This document shows positions 11,653-23,275 of a DNA stretch of 64,000 nucleotides, one piece after another. Under the pieces are notes generated by a model. That model was not told where the DNA came from, made no database searches, and saw nothing but the letters and a program-made list of their open reading frames with translations. Source of the stretch: Progne subis subis (taxonomy: Eukaryota > Chordata > Aves > Passeriformes > Hirundinidae). The position numbers and the translations under genes are program-made. Each line of letters opens with the position of its first letter. Position 1 is the stretch's first letter. The DNA lies in assembly GCA_022316685.1 (NCBI GenBank), contig JAKJHU010000154.1, positions 434,001 through 498,000 on the forward strand, in the 5' to 3' direction.

Positions 11653-14600
11653 AATGATGTGAAAGAATTGATAGGAATTTAAAATAATTAGTAGGATTGA
11701 TGCTTTCTTGCAGCTCCAGGAAGCTGGGCTTTATTTAGGATGCAGGTGGGACCAACCCCCAGGAGAATCTGGGGCGCAGCAGCCCCACCTTATCAGGATC
11801 TTCATGTACCGAAGACAAACACCACCAGGGTTTGTTGTTTCTTGTCCTTTAGGGACAAAAGTTTAGGGGGCAGAGCTCCCTAAACTGCGGTTCGTGGGTC
11901 ACGGGTGGCGCCTGTGGTGTTCTCCATGGGTGGAGAACTGGCTGTTCACACAAGATCAGCTGCTCCTCTCTATTTCCCCCACCGCATCCACTGGGGCTGC
12001 GTTCATCTCAGACGTTTTCTCCGTGCTCTGTGTGTGGTTCTGTCACCTGATCATCCACTGGGGGGAGGCTGTGGAAGGAGAGAAGGAACGGAATTCCTCC
12101 TAATGATTCAACAGCCGGGTCTGGGAGGGGAAGCTTCCCACTAAAAGTTCGCGCCGTGCTTAGAAAAATTACTAAAAAGCCTTCTTCTAATCCTCCTCAA
12201 AGATCAATCTCTTAATCTTTCTGACAGTGGAACTGACTAATCACCTGAATAGGATTTAAAGCCACTGAGACACTGACAAGATTTTAAGCTGGGAATAATT
12301 TGCAGGGGCTTTGTTTGGTTTGCCTGTTCCTAATTGTCCAGCAAAGCTTCCCTTTCTCCATTCCTTGATTTATCATTTCTTCCCCTGGAAGCAGAAATGA
12401 GAAAGGCAAGAAGCTGTTGTGGTGTTAATTACAAGTGCAACAGCTGGAAAACTGTTTAGGAGATAAAAATCACTCCAGACTTGGTGATCATGTGGATTTT
12501 TGAGGTCTGTTTTTAGTTAGTTTTAGTCAGTTTTGCATAACAAATACAAGTCTGGAACCTCAGGCTACTGCACTTGAGTCTCCTTCCCCATTTGGGAAAA
12601 GAGTTTCCTGCTCGTAACACATTTAATCTCTTCCTTAGGAGCTGATGAATTTTGAATTGTCATTATTTTTTTTTTTCCCTGGGTTTGGTTTGTCTCTCTT
12701 CTCAGCACCAGAGCTGTGTTTGACCTGGGTGCCCTCAGCAGAAATCCTGCTGGAGTTCCACGTGTTGCACACAGCTGGACCTGCCTGAGACCCTCACCCA
12801 GTGAGGGCTTGGATCACTGATCCCATTCTTGGGAACATTCCCGAAACACTCCTGGATCCAAGGAATTTGTGCAGATTGTCCTGTTTGTTTCCTCCCCACA
12901 CTTCAGGTGTTCTGAGCACAGCCCTGCTTGCAGGGATGCAGCTTTGGAGGGTCATTAAAACAACCGGCTGATGGCAGAAATTTATTTTCTTCTTGGATTT
13001 TGGGGATACTTTGGTTGGCCTCACGTAGCAAAGGCCTTTCTGTATGCAAGTTTGTGATAATCTTACATATAACTATTGAAAATACCGTTTTATTTAAAAT
13101 ACAAGAGATATCAAAAAATAACGAGGAGACAGGAGTCACTTGCTGAAAATTAAATTGCAGATTAAGAACAGCTTTATAAACATAAAATTAAAATGAGTCT
13201 GGGAGCCAGGTGAAAAATCCCCACCATCATCATCAATGTGATGTTCAGGTCCTGAAGGAACAGCTCCATGTTTGTAGGGATGGAAGGAAGCACTGGATGG
13301 GAAACTGGGAGCAGACTGAGCTGGGGCTCTCTGATACTCCCAGGAAATTCCGGTCCCACTCAGTACAAACTACAAGGGAGAAACAAAACTGAATTTCAGG
13401 CCTGCTCTGAAAGTTTCCTCAGCTTGGAGCCATGCTGGGGAGATTTATGAGAGAATGTGCTGCAGATTTCCTTAGGGAGTGGCCAAGAGCTTGGAACAAA
13501 TCTCTCTGCACAGGGAAGGCTCCTTTGACCAGGACAGCTGAAAAACGCTGCAGACAGCTTTGGGGATCTCATTAACCATTTCTGCTTTCATAGTCTGGAT
13601 AAAACATCTCCTCCAGAGTTGAATCTGCATCCCTGTGAGCCTACAGGTGAAGTTTTAAAGTGTGGCAGCGAGGGACAGGTGAACACAAACCCACATTAAA
13701 TCTGCAGCATCTCAACCCCTCTGACTTGTAATCAATAATAGATGGTGCGGGTTGGAATGGATTTGCACAATCCTTTATTCAAGCTGCTGGAGAGTAACGA
13801 TAACAGCTTCTCTTGTTCCAACCTGATTTAATGCATTTCAGTTGAAATAAACCTGTTTTCAAAGAGCCACGTCCCTCCTGGGTAATTCATGTGTATATTT
13901 TTGGTAATATTTTAACAACGTGTGGCAAACCCCACAGGGTGGTTGTTGGGAGCTGCTCCACCAGTTCCAGGAGGAAACTGGAAACGCAGCTGTAGAGGGT
14001 GGAAGCTCTCCCCTTCCTGCCTCCCACCCTTTGTACCTGCACCCTTTGTTGGAAGAGCAGATGGAAGAGCTGGAGTGGGAATTGCAGGCGTTGGCAGAGC
14101 GGGAATGACTCACATTGGAGCTCTGAGAGCTCCTGTTGCTCTGTTTGTTTTCCTCATTTTCATTCAAACAGAACCTGGTGGAATTGCAATTTCTTTCCCC
14201 CGTCCATCTCCCAGTTGGATGGATCTCCACAAAAAATGTGTTTTGCAAAGGTGGATCTCTGGCTCTAAGGCAAAGAAGAAATTTCAAAATTCATGTGGTG
14301 GGTCCCCTTTACAATAAGAAAGAGTGGAAATGGGTTCCAAAAAATGCACACAGGCACCTAATGAACGTTTTTAAATGACTTTAAAAACAATCTCAGGTAA
14401 TTTCAGATCTCCTACTGAAAGCATGTGGGGGCTGGACAATCCCTATTGCATCATGCCCTTGGAAACGGTGTCAAAATGTGCAGTCACAGACACCAAAACA
14501 CCTTTGTGAACTTGGCTGGGTGTCTCAAACATTATTCCTGAGGGGGTTTATTTAATTTTGTGTCATTCCTTTCCTGCCAGAGTAAATAACCCCCTGGGAT

Positions 14601-16200
14601 TTCGGGAAGGAAGCTGAAAATACCTCAAATTGAGTCTTTCTAGGGTGCTTGGTGAATTTACTACACCTTCCCTTAGATACCTTGCTCCTTTTTCTTTCCT
14701 CCAGCGCCCAGGCCCTTTCTGCAGTTCCTGTCAGCATTCCCAGCTGAACAGAATAATTTCCCCTCCTCGGCTGACAGCAGCTGTCATTAGGAAAATTGCA
14801 GGGCCAACTTTGACAGGATTCACACAATGGGGGAACTTCAGCTTCTCGCAGGCTCCGAGAAAGCCCAGGCTCTTCAGCACATCTTGTCAGTCGGAACATG
14901 AGCTCATCTCCTCCCCGGGAGAAGTTGGCAGATGAGAAGATTATTTCTGACAGATCTGAAACAGCCCCGATGACATCCTCCAACAATAAAATCTCTGCCA
15001 GGGGCTGGTGGGGGGAAGAGGGGAAAACGGTCTAATGAAAAAATTGTGGTTAAAAAAAAAAAAAAAAGGGGTGAGCGCTTAAATTGAAGGATTCTCAGTG
15101 TTTGTGGCTCCTTGTTTAGAATTCATCCCTCTCCATATTCACAGCTGTTAAAGGTATTTTTCAGCCCTTTTCCTGCAGGATGTTCTTCAGGTTTGAAGGC
15201 TCCTTGGAGCTGGAGTTGGGTCCTTTCGTGCCCATCAGCAGGAGGTGTTTGAACGTTAAGGGTTCGTGGAAGCAGCAGCAGGACTGTGTGGCATTATCCT
15301 GGAATTGCCGGGCACTCTGGAACCCTCTGGCATCCTGGGGCTGTGTGTGGCTGTGAACATCCCTCGGGAAGGGGAGCCTTCCCTCTGGCTGAGTGTGTGA
15401 CTGCAGGGCTTGGCTGGTGCTCAGGGGTTCTGCCCCTTTTTGGGGAGGTGAATGCCACAGAACTCTTTCCTTCCCGGGTTTATTAATTGCGTTTGCCAAC
15501 AATTACGGAGTTTGTTTATGTCTGGCAGGAGGGGGAGCGAGGAGGACCAAACCCCACAGATTTCTGCTCTCCCTAATTTTGGATTTCCCAGCCTCAGGCG
15601 CAAACAGGCGCAAACAGCTTTAATGCCCTTGTCAGTATCTAAAGTTTATCCTTTAAATATCGCATCTCTTTCAGCCCATCTTTAGCCCTGCTTCCCTTTC
15701 AGAGATGGTTTTTCTCACTGTTTACTCTTTAAGAGCACACTGGGGATAAAATCCCATTTTTCCTGAGAGTGTTCCTGCTGGGGAAGGAAAAACCTTTTGG
15801 AAACGTGGCAGGGATTTGTGCCTTGGCTGGAGTGAAGCCATTCCCTTTCTAAGAAATGCAGAACTCCCTCTCCTTGTTTTACTGCCATGCCTGGATCATC
15901 CTCCTCAACTGTCAACAGTGACACAAGAAATCATTTAGGGATGTGAAAACTGAGGGTGCTGCATCTTGGATTCTCATTTTGTTATTTCAGAGCTTCTAGG
16001 AAAAAAAATTATCAAGGCTCCAAGCTGTGTAAGTCAGAGTGTCCAATCAGTGTCCCTTGGGTTTCAGAGCTCGTTTTCAGATCCCCAAATGTTGAATAAG
16101 AAAAGGCACCGCATTTATAACCCTTTAGCTGGGATTTGAGGCACAGCAGCCATCGGGGAGAAGGATGTGTAGCTCCTGAAATCCTGGAATGCTGCTGCAA
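11653..16200. other. Unique-looking non-coding DNA
   Basis: About 4.5 kb with no recognisable gene or transposon. A 16-base A run is at 15052-15067. The minus-strand frame at 13859-14287 is serine/asparagine-rich and shows no domain. It contains the candidate regulatory stretch at 14760-14990. Confidence 0.5.
14760..14990. promoter_or_regulatory. Possible regulatory element with paired TGACA/TGTCA sites
   Basis: The palindrome TGACAGCAGCTGTCA at 14772-14786 joins two inverted MEIS/TGIF-like half sites, and CTGTCATTA at 14781-14789 reads TAATGACAG on the other strand, a composite HOX/MEIS-type word. Another TTTGACAGG follows near 14811. Motif resemblance only; function is inferred. Confidence 0.18.
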
Positions 16201-16290
16201 CTCATGGAATCCTGGAATGGGTTGGGTTGGAAAGGACCTTAAAGCCCATCCAGTGCCACCCCTGCTGTGACAGGGACACCTCCCACTGTC
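16201..16290 (-). mobile_element. CR1 3' fragment, antisense, interrupted by LTR
   Basis: CR1 tail in antisense (GGGTTGGGTTGGAAAGGACC through CAGGGACACCTCCCACTGTC). The CR1 text stops exactly where family A LTR sequence begins and resumes after it near 17028, so the LTR inserted into this CR1. Confidence 0.88.
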
Positions 16291-16292
16291 GT

Positions 16293-17024
16293 TGTATTTT
16301 GGTTTGGAAAGACAGGTGTCTGCTAAGGAAGGCAGGAGCCACCCTGAAAATGGAAAATATAAACCCCCTCCCTCCAAAATTATAATTTTGAAATTAAAGG
16401 GCTCTCAGGCAAAGATATGGGAATAGGAATAAGAGTTCTTTCCTAGGAAAATTAAATTAAAAATGCAGTAGTACAAAAACACCACTGACAAGAGTCAGAA
16501 TACACCCTGCTGTCAGGGCGCTGGGAGCAGTCCAATCAAACCCTCCCGCAGTGACAGATGTGGTTCTGTTGCAGCAAGGATCCTGCAGCAGGGTGCAGTT
16601 TTCCTCTGAAGCTCCGGTGCTGCTGAGATGGCTCCGGGGTTCCTCTGGCAATCCAGTGCACACAGGCTGTGCTGCTGTTCCCAATCCCAGATTTTATCCA
16701 GCTGGGAATGCCGGGCTCCTCCCCTGGGTGCAGCATCTCCCCATGGATGATGGAATTGTCTCAGCCCTGCAGTGAGCCTGGATGGCCCAGGAGCAGCAGA
16801 GATCCCTGCAGGGAGGATGGGGGCTGGAGGGGATAAAGAACACTGCCACACCTGGTTTGACAGCTGGCCATGAACAGAAGACACCTTCACCCTCCACCTC
16901 GGAGTTATGAGGGATGGGTGGTGGAAGAGATAAAGAAAACACCTCCCCACCTGGTTTAACAGCTGGGGATAGAATACAAACTGCTGGTTACAGCTTGCGT
17001 TGCAGCCTAAGACACGCAGACTGC
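16293..17024 (+). mobile_element. Family A LTR, copy 1
   Basis: Begins TGTATTTTGGTTTGGAAAGA and ends CCTAAGACA. I recognise the layout as a passerine retroviral LTR but do not assign a family name. Orientation is given relative to the TGTCTTGG-like end and may not be the transcription direction. The core at 16503-16869 differs from copies 2-4 by only one or two bases, while the first 200 bp and the last 150 bp are clearly diverged. The (AAAC)n run of copies 2 and 3 is absent. No clear target duplication. Confidence 0.75.
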
Positions 17025-17027
17025 TCT

Positions 17028-17150
17028 AAGCCCCATCCAACCCGGCCTGGGACATTTCCAGTCCATGGCAGAGGAGCTCCAGCTCTGGAGCTTCTCCGTG
17101 GCCTCCCCTGGACTTGCTCCAGCCTTTCCTCTCCTCTTCCCCCTGGCGGG
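17028..17150 (-). mobile_element. CR1 fragment, antisense (continuation of 16201-16290)
   Basis: CTCTAAGCCCCATCCAACCC and GGCCTGGGACATTTCCAG continue the CR1 interrupted by the LTR. Sequence after about 17090 follows the older CR1 interior (CTTGCTCCAGCC). Confidence 0.72.
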
Positions 17151-17221
17151 ATGAAGGCTGATGGATCTGGGATGCAGCCTGGGCACGACCCTTGCGCCTG
17201 TCACCAGTCAGCAGCTGAATG

Positions 17222-17467
17222 AGAGGACAACAGTCTCGAGCTGTGCCAAGGGAAATATAAGTTGGATATTAGGAAAAAGGTTTTCACTGAAAGAATAAAA
17301 AAGAACTGGAATTATCTGCCCTGGGAGGTGGTGGAGTCACCATCCCTGGATGTGTTTAAAAAGGCTGGATGTGGCACTGGGTGCCGTGGTTTAATTGAGG
17401 TGTTGGGGCTGGGTTGGACTCGGTGATCTTGGAGGTCTCTGCCAACCCAGTGATTCAGTGATTCTGT
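17222..17467 (+). mobile_element. CR1 3' fragment, sense, older subfamily
   Basis: Contains GTTGGATATTAGGAAAAAGG, the CCCTGGGAGGTGGTGGAGTC block and GGTTGGACTCGGTGATCTTGG, ending in GTGATTCAGTGATTCTGT. It corresponds to the same older type as the copy at 45405-45812. Confidence 0.93.
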
Positions 17468-18363
17468 CCCCTGGATGAAGGTAACTGTGCAAAACCATCA
17501 GCAGAACTGTTTCCATCAGTGCCTGATCCACAGCAGGCAGAGCCTGGGCAGCTCCAGGAACATTTTCCCTCCCCTTAATTACTGAGAGGACCTTGCTTTT
17601 ATCAGGAACCGCTGATCTGAAGGTGGCAGGTTGTATTTTACATCACATACTTGAAATAAAATTATTAAAAATATCCCAGTCCTGGCTCCTCAAAGCCATC
17701 GCTGCGGAGTGGGAATGAGCATACATGTTCTAGGGAACAGTTTTCTGTCACAGTGTGCAATTTCATTAAAACTTCAAGCATTTCATGGAAACATTTCTCT
17801 GCTGGCAGAGCAACGTTATAATTCAAAACATCTTGTTCAAGGGTTCCCACTTCATTCTGAGAATATTCTGATATTTGGTGGTGCTGAGATGGAATAATTT
17901 TGTTTTACCATTTGCAGTGAATTCATTCAGTGTTTATATTAAATGAACACATCGCTCTGATTATGTGGGGGTTTATTTTTGAAAGTTTACCCCATGAAAC
18001 AGATTTGGTTTGTGTTTGGTTGAAAGAGATGACAAAGCACCTCATTCCAGCCTGTCCTTGAAACACACCCCCACAGCCTGCAGGGAACTCCAGCCCTCGT
18101 GCTGCACAGTTTTTGGGGAGGCAGGTGGGGATTTTGGGGCAGTCTGGGCTGTGCTGGATACACAAAAACCCCAGAATTAAAGGAACTAAAGGCAAAGCAG
18201 AGTCGACATCTGTGTCCCACTCCAGCTCGGCTGCAGTGAAAGCCTGGGGTCCTTCTAAAATAGGAATTACTGCAACTGAACCAATCTGGGTATTTATTTT
18301 AGACCAGTTAAAACCAGAATCGACCTGGTGGGATTATGTGGGAGCAGCTGCTTGGGGCTGAGC
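17468..18363. other. No recognisable feature
   Basis: Unique-looking non-coding sequence with short overlapping open frames only. Confidence 0.5.
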
Positions 18364-18735
18364 CAGGCTGGGAGAGTTGGGAATGTTCACCTGGAGAAGG
18401 AAGGATCCAGGGAGAGCTCAGAGCCCCTTCCAGGGCCTAAAGAGTCTCCAGGAGAGCGACTTGGGACAAGGGATGGAGGGACAGGACACGGGGAATGGCT
18501 TCAAAGTTATGGAGAGTAGAATTTGATGGGATTTTGGGAAGGAGCTCCCGGCTGGGAGGGTGGGGAGGGGCTGGGATGGAATTCCCAGAGGAGCTGTGGC
18601 TGCCCCTGGATCCCTGGAAGTGTCCAAGGCCAGGCTGGAGCACCCAGGGACAGTGGGAGGTGTCCCTGCCATGGCAGGGGTGGCACTGAGTGAGTTTTGA
18701 GCTCCTTCCAACCCAAACCACTCCACATTTCTGTG
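18364..18735 (+). mobile_element. CR1 3' fragment, sense
   Basis: Longest type of CR1 fragment here: starts at the TTCACCTGGAGAAGG block and passes GGAGGGACAGGACACGGGG, GGAATTCCCAGAGGAGC and CCATGGCAGGGGTGGC to the 3' end. Four G runs at 18554-18575 form a quadruplex motif. The sequence past its 3' end is shared with an inverted copy near 27.7 kb. Confidence 0.95.
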
Positions 18736-18815
18736 CCAATTCTGTTTCTCACCCTCCAAAAATGCTCTTAATATATCCATTCTTTTTCTCAACTTTATTC
18801 AGGTTTTTCTTTAAA
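18736..18815 (+). repeat. CR1-associated 3' flank shared with 27676-27744
   Basis: After the CR1 end comes AATTCTGTTTCTCACCCTCC and CAAAAATGCTC, then a TATATCCATTC and TTTATTC block. The same order occurs in reverse at 27676-27744 next to another CR1, with roughly 85% agreement by eye. Confidence 0.75.
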
Positions 18816-20780
18816 GAATAATTCATATTCAGTGCATAATGGTTATAAAGTGCAAAACTCATCAATTATTCAGGTTATTTATGCAGATTTTAAAGCCAGA
18901 GACATTATGTGGCTTTCTCTCTTTTAAGAGAAATTGAAAAGAGATTTAAGGGGAGAAGAATGTTTTCCTGAGCTGAGGCTGGAGTTCAGCTCTTTGGGAT
19001 TGTTCTGTGTGTTTGAGCTGTTTGGGTTTGCTGTGTGTTTTCCAACCCCCTTTAGAGAAGTCAATAACGAGGTGACTCAAACAATCAGACAGAGCTGGAA
19101 AAGCACCAAAACCCAGAGGATTTGGATAATCTGAATGTTCCTGGTGTCTGACCCAGTGGGCAGAGCACAAAACAGGGACACAGCAGCCACCAGTTGAACT
19201 CCCAGCTCGGATTTTCCCTGAAATTATTTCATCCCCTCCTTGTTATTTCCTTGTTAACTGTTGTTACTATTAATAATAATAATATTTGTTAATAATAACA
19301 ATAAATGCTAACAATAATATTATTATTAATGATAATGATAATTATAATGATAATAATTTCCCATTGCAAAGGTGTTAAAATTGAGTTAATTTGACCAACA
19401 GTCGCTCAGCTGATATTTGGATTCAATATTGATGAGGGCCAAACCACTCCCTCCTGGCAGGCTCTGCTCCCCAGGCTGTGTCCAAACCCCTGCTTTGGGC
19501 AGGGACCAGCCCTGCCTGGGGCCCTGCTGGGAAACCTTTTGCATTTCAGCCCTTCAGGTGAGAAACCCCAAAAACAGAGGCACAGAACCCCTCTTCTGGA
19601 GGTTTTTAGGCGCCCATCATGGGACACAGCAGAGAAGAACCAGATCCTGGCCGGGGACAGGTGAAGCAAAGAATAAATCAATGAGTACAGTGACGAGACA
19701 GGAAACCCTTCCCTTCTCCCAGAGATTATAAATTGGCAGCTGGAAGGAACAATTCCCGCGGCTGTGAGTGCTGAGGGTGCTCAGCACTCACGGAGACTGT
19801 TCATTATCCAACTGCTCTGGCCTTGAAGTGATGAAGATCCCATTCTCTATTGAGCAAGTGTTAGAGCAACTGGAATTGCTCTGCCTTGGATAATTGTGTT
19901 TGTTTCTCCCCGTTAAATTTACTGGCTCTTTTATGCCTTCTCCCCATGTGCTCGCGGATTTTCCAGGGCAATTTGCAAAATAACCCTGATTGCTCTTTCA
20001 AGCCTCTTTTCAACTTGCTGTCAAAAAAAAAAAAACAACCCCAAAACAAAAAACCCAAGGAAAGGCAACTCGAAAATGGCATTTGGAGCTGACAGCTCGT
20101 GGTGCTGCCCTCCCATATCCGTGTGGCTCCTGTCCTCTGCAGTTCCTCTCCCACATCCGTGTGGTTCCTGTCCTCATTAGCCTGGAAAAATCTCTTTATG
20201 CCGAATGCTTGTTTGCATTGGTGCGTGACCAGAAGGTGCCTTGGTCGCTTTGCAGAGTGGCCATTTGTGCAATAACGCAACAACGCTCACATTTATTTGT
20301 TAATAACACCCGGTGCCTGTCTGGACTGCACATTCCAGGGTCCCTGCCCATCCCAAGGGAAAATTCCCGGGGGGAAAACCTGCTCAGGATGCACTCTGGC
20401 AGTCGCCTTGGCCCTGGGAATGATGGACAGCGCTCCCTAGGCTGGATTGGATTTGGCTCAATTTCCGTGCACGCCCATCATTCGTTCTGGGCTCTGCTGC
20501 TCAGCATCCGAGGGATCCCAGAGTCCCCTTCTGGCAGCCTGGGAACTGCCTGCCCTCACTTGTTGGGCCAAGAAGGTCTGGGGGCAGAGGGGAGGTAGGA
20601 GGAGAAATCAGGAAGAGAAAATGTGGCAGGAAATTAAAACAGAGACCGAGTTTTGTATAATTTAGAGCCTTGGTGAGTGCAGGAAGGAGCTTCAGGAAGC
20701 TCCACCACCCATCATGGCCAGGGCTGGACACTGGATTATTTAAAATCAGCCTCCAGTGCCACCCTGCAGGGGTTTTGCCC
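18816..20780. other. Unique-looking non-coding DNA
   Basis: No gene recognised. Contains the TAA-type microsatellite at 19262-19365, an A-rich run at 20023-20035 and a local duplication near 20110-20175 where ATCCGTGTGG(C/T)TCCTGTCCTC appears twice. Confidence 0.5.
19262..19365. repeat. (TAA)n/(ATT)n microsatellite
   Basis: TAATAATAATAAT, then AACAATAATATTATTATTAA and GATAATGATAATTATAATG. The middle section is self-complementary and could form a hairpin. Confidence 0.93.
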
Positions 20781-20907
20781 CATCCCTGGAGGTTTCCATG
20801 GCCGGGTTGGAGCAATCTGGTCTAGTGAAAGGAGCCCTGCCCATGGCAGGGGTGGAAATGGATGATTTTGAGATCCCATCCAACCCAAACCATTCCATGA
20901 TTTTATA
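20781..20907 (+). mobile_element. CR1 3' fragment, sense
   Basis: CATCCCTGGAGG, GGGTTGGAGCAATCTGGTCT, CCATGGCAGGGGTGG and CCAACCCAAACCATTCCATG, ending in the octamer-like tail. Confidence 0.9.
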
Positions 20908-20932
20908 ACTTAATTATAGTATTTCCAGGTGT

Positions 20933-21070
20933 GTTTTGTTTGGTTTGGTTTGGTTTGGTTTGGTGGTTTGTTTTTTTTTTGTTTTTTTTTTTTTGGTGGT
21001 TTTTTTTATTATTATTTATTTTTTATTCTGTGTGCATGTTGTGGGTTTTTTGCTTGTTGCTTTTAAACAG
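20933..21070. repeat. (TTTGG)n and T-rich low-complexity tract
   Basis: Starts with about six TTTGG pentamers and passes into long T runs with G and A interruptions. Confidence 0.92.
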
Positions 21071-21577
21071 CATCACAGATGTCACTTTTCCATTTTCTGC
21101 CATCTTTCTTCTATCTTTCCCCTCTCCAGCCCAAGCCTCCCTTTTGGTTTATTTTCCTCCCTTTTTTTAGCAGACTGACTCCGGATATTCCCATTTTTGC
21201 TTCTGCTGGGCTGGCAGGATAAGCCCAGCTCTGCAGCAGTTTGCAGGAGCAACGTGAGAGCAGTGACAAGAAATCAATCTCGCTAATAAAATTAGCTGAG
21301 TTTCGCTTACTCTCTCGCACAACTGGAGACCGACTCATCCCCACGAAGGCAGTTTTATGGCCTGATTTTTTAATGGAGTGTAAACCAGCATTAGTCATGT
21401 GAGGAGGGGCAGAGATTGGGAGCATAAATCCCCCAGACCTCTGCCGGGTCCCTGCGCATCAGCCACACGGAGATTAGGAAAGGGAAAAGGAATTTTGTCC
21501 TGCACTCGTCAGTGAGCTCAGAGAGCAGTTGGTGCAGCTGATGCCTTAAGATTTCAGCCTTTGTATTTTTCAAGTCC
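21071..21577. other. No recognisable feature
   Basis: Unique-looking non-coding sequence between a simple repeat and a family D LTR. Confidence 0.5.
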
Positions 21578-21986
21578 TGTACTGCTTTAGTGTATAACTC
21601 TAAACTCCATACAAAGTGTTAGCTGCATTTTGGTCACACAAAACAATTCCTCTCGGCCTGAAATTCGAGGGCACTCTACTGCCTCAGGCCCCAAAGAGTA
21701 GAAACAAAAGTGAATTGGGGAGGGAGCAAACTGGGGATGTGTGACTTCAATACCTGAAGCTGTAACTGGAGGTTTAACCCCAGATGTGTAAATGGATGGA
21801 AGTGTAAACTTTTATCTGTCTGAAAAACTTGTGAACCAGTTGTCTATTTTTGGATTCAGTGTCCCTTGGGGAGGCTTCGTCTGCCCTTAATGTGCCTGAA
21901 GGCCATGCAAAAAATATATCTGCATTTATTTTTTTTTTAATTTGGCCCAGCCTCTGTTTCTAGGTAAGCTCAACAAAGGCATCACA
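21578..21986 (+). mobile_element. Family D LTR, copy 1
   Basis: Homologous along its length to 30042-30445 and, in its 3' half, to 49338-49738. Shared landmarks are CTGCCTCAGGCCC, CTGAAGCTGTAA, GATGTGTAAATGG, GGCTTCGTCTGCCCTTAATG and CCTCTGTTTCTAGG. The TATA and AATAAA positions of copy 3 are mutated here. Ends TG...CA; flanking bases GTCC and GTCA are at most a decayed target duplication. Confidence 0.72.
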
Positions 21987-22080
21987 GTCAGTAAAAATAC
22001 CCTGGAGGAGAAGAATTCCATGTCCAAAACGTGCTGCCTCAGGAACATTGGTGTGACTGCACTCCATGTCCTGAGGTGTG

Positions 22081-22745
22081 TGTCTGGGTTTGGAAAGCCA
22101 GGTGTCTGTCAGGGAAAGCCAGAGCCTCCCGTGGAATGGAGAATGCCCAGGAAATGTGCCCTCGCTCTGAATTATTATTATTTTGAAATTAACAGGGCAC
22201 TCAGGCAAAGATATGGGAATAGGAGCAACAGTTTTTCATTAGGAATATTAAAATAAAAATGCAGTAGTACAAAAAAACAAACAAACAAACAAACAAACAA
22301 ACAGAAAGCACTGACAGAGTGAGAGCACAGCCTGGCACCCTGCTGTCAGGGCGCTGGGAGCAGTCCAATCAAACCCTCCCGCAGTGACAGATGTGGTTCT
22401 GTTGCAGCAAGGATCCTGCAGCAGGGTGCAGTTTTCCTCTGAAGCTCCGGTGCTGCTGAGATGGCTCCGGGGTTCCTCTGGCAATCCAGCGCACACAGGC
22501 TGTGCTGCTGTTCCCAATCCCAGATTTTATCCAGCTGGGAATGCCGGGCTCCTCCCCTGGGTGCAGCATCTCCCCATGGATGATGGAATTGTCTCAGCCC
22601 TGCAGTGAGCCTGGATGGCCCAGGAGCAGCAGAGATCCCTGCAGGGAGGATGGGGGCTGGAGGGGATAAAGAACACTGCCACACCTGGTTTGACAGCTGG
22701 CGATAGAATACACACTTCTGGCTGCATCTTGCATTGCAACCCAAG
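22081..22745 (+). mobile_element. Family A LTR, copy 2
   Basis: Begins TGTCTGGGTTTGGAAAGCCA and contains an (AAAC)n run at about 22270-22303. The core at 22335-22700 matches copies 1, 3 and 4 almost base for base. The 3' end after TTTGACAGCTGGC lacks the CATGAACAGAAGACACC segment of copies 1 and 3 and jumps to ATAGAATACAC. No target duplication recognised. Confidence 0.75.
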
Positions 22746-22914
22746 TGTCTTTCCCAACCCTGATGATCCCGTGACATTTTGAGGCACTTGTGCTCATTGT
22801 ACCTCCTGTGACCCTTGATCTGCTGGGGGATTTGGTTTATTTTTTTAACACACCGGGCCTGGGTTGAATATCCAAATAAAATCATCTCTTCATGAATTTC
22901 ACAGAGTTGAGGGC

Positions 22915-23275
22915 TTGGGAGGCTTCAAAGGTTGGCAGAGGTTGCCCAGAGAAAGCTGTGGCTGCCCCATCCCTGGAAAGTGCCAAGGCAGGCTGGGCTT
23001 GGAGGGAGTGAAGTGACAGGACACAGGGAATGACCTTGGGCTGAAGGAGGACAGGGTTAGATGGGATATTGGGAAGGAATTCCTCCCTGTGAGGATGTTG
23101 AGGGGCTGGGATGGAATTCCCAGAGGAGCTGTGGCTGCCCCTGGCATCCCTGGAAGTGTCCAAGGCCAGGCTGGAGCACCCAGGAACAGTGGGAGGTGTC
23201 CCTGACATAGCAAGGGGTGACACTGGATCACCTTTAAGGTCTTTTCCACCCCAAACCCTTCAGGGATTCCAAGAC
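22915..23275 (+). mobile_element. CR1 3' fragment, sense, with partial internal duplication
   Basis: Starts with a CR1 3' segment (GTTGCCCAGAGAAAGCTGTG, CATCCCTGGAAAGTGCCAAG), then switches back to an earlier CR1 segment (AGTGACAGGACACAGGGAAT) and runs to the 3' end (CACCTTTAAGGTCTTTTCC). The order indicates two CR1 pieces joined in the same orientation, or an internal rearrangement. Confidence 0.88.
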
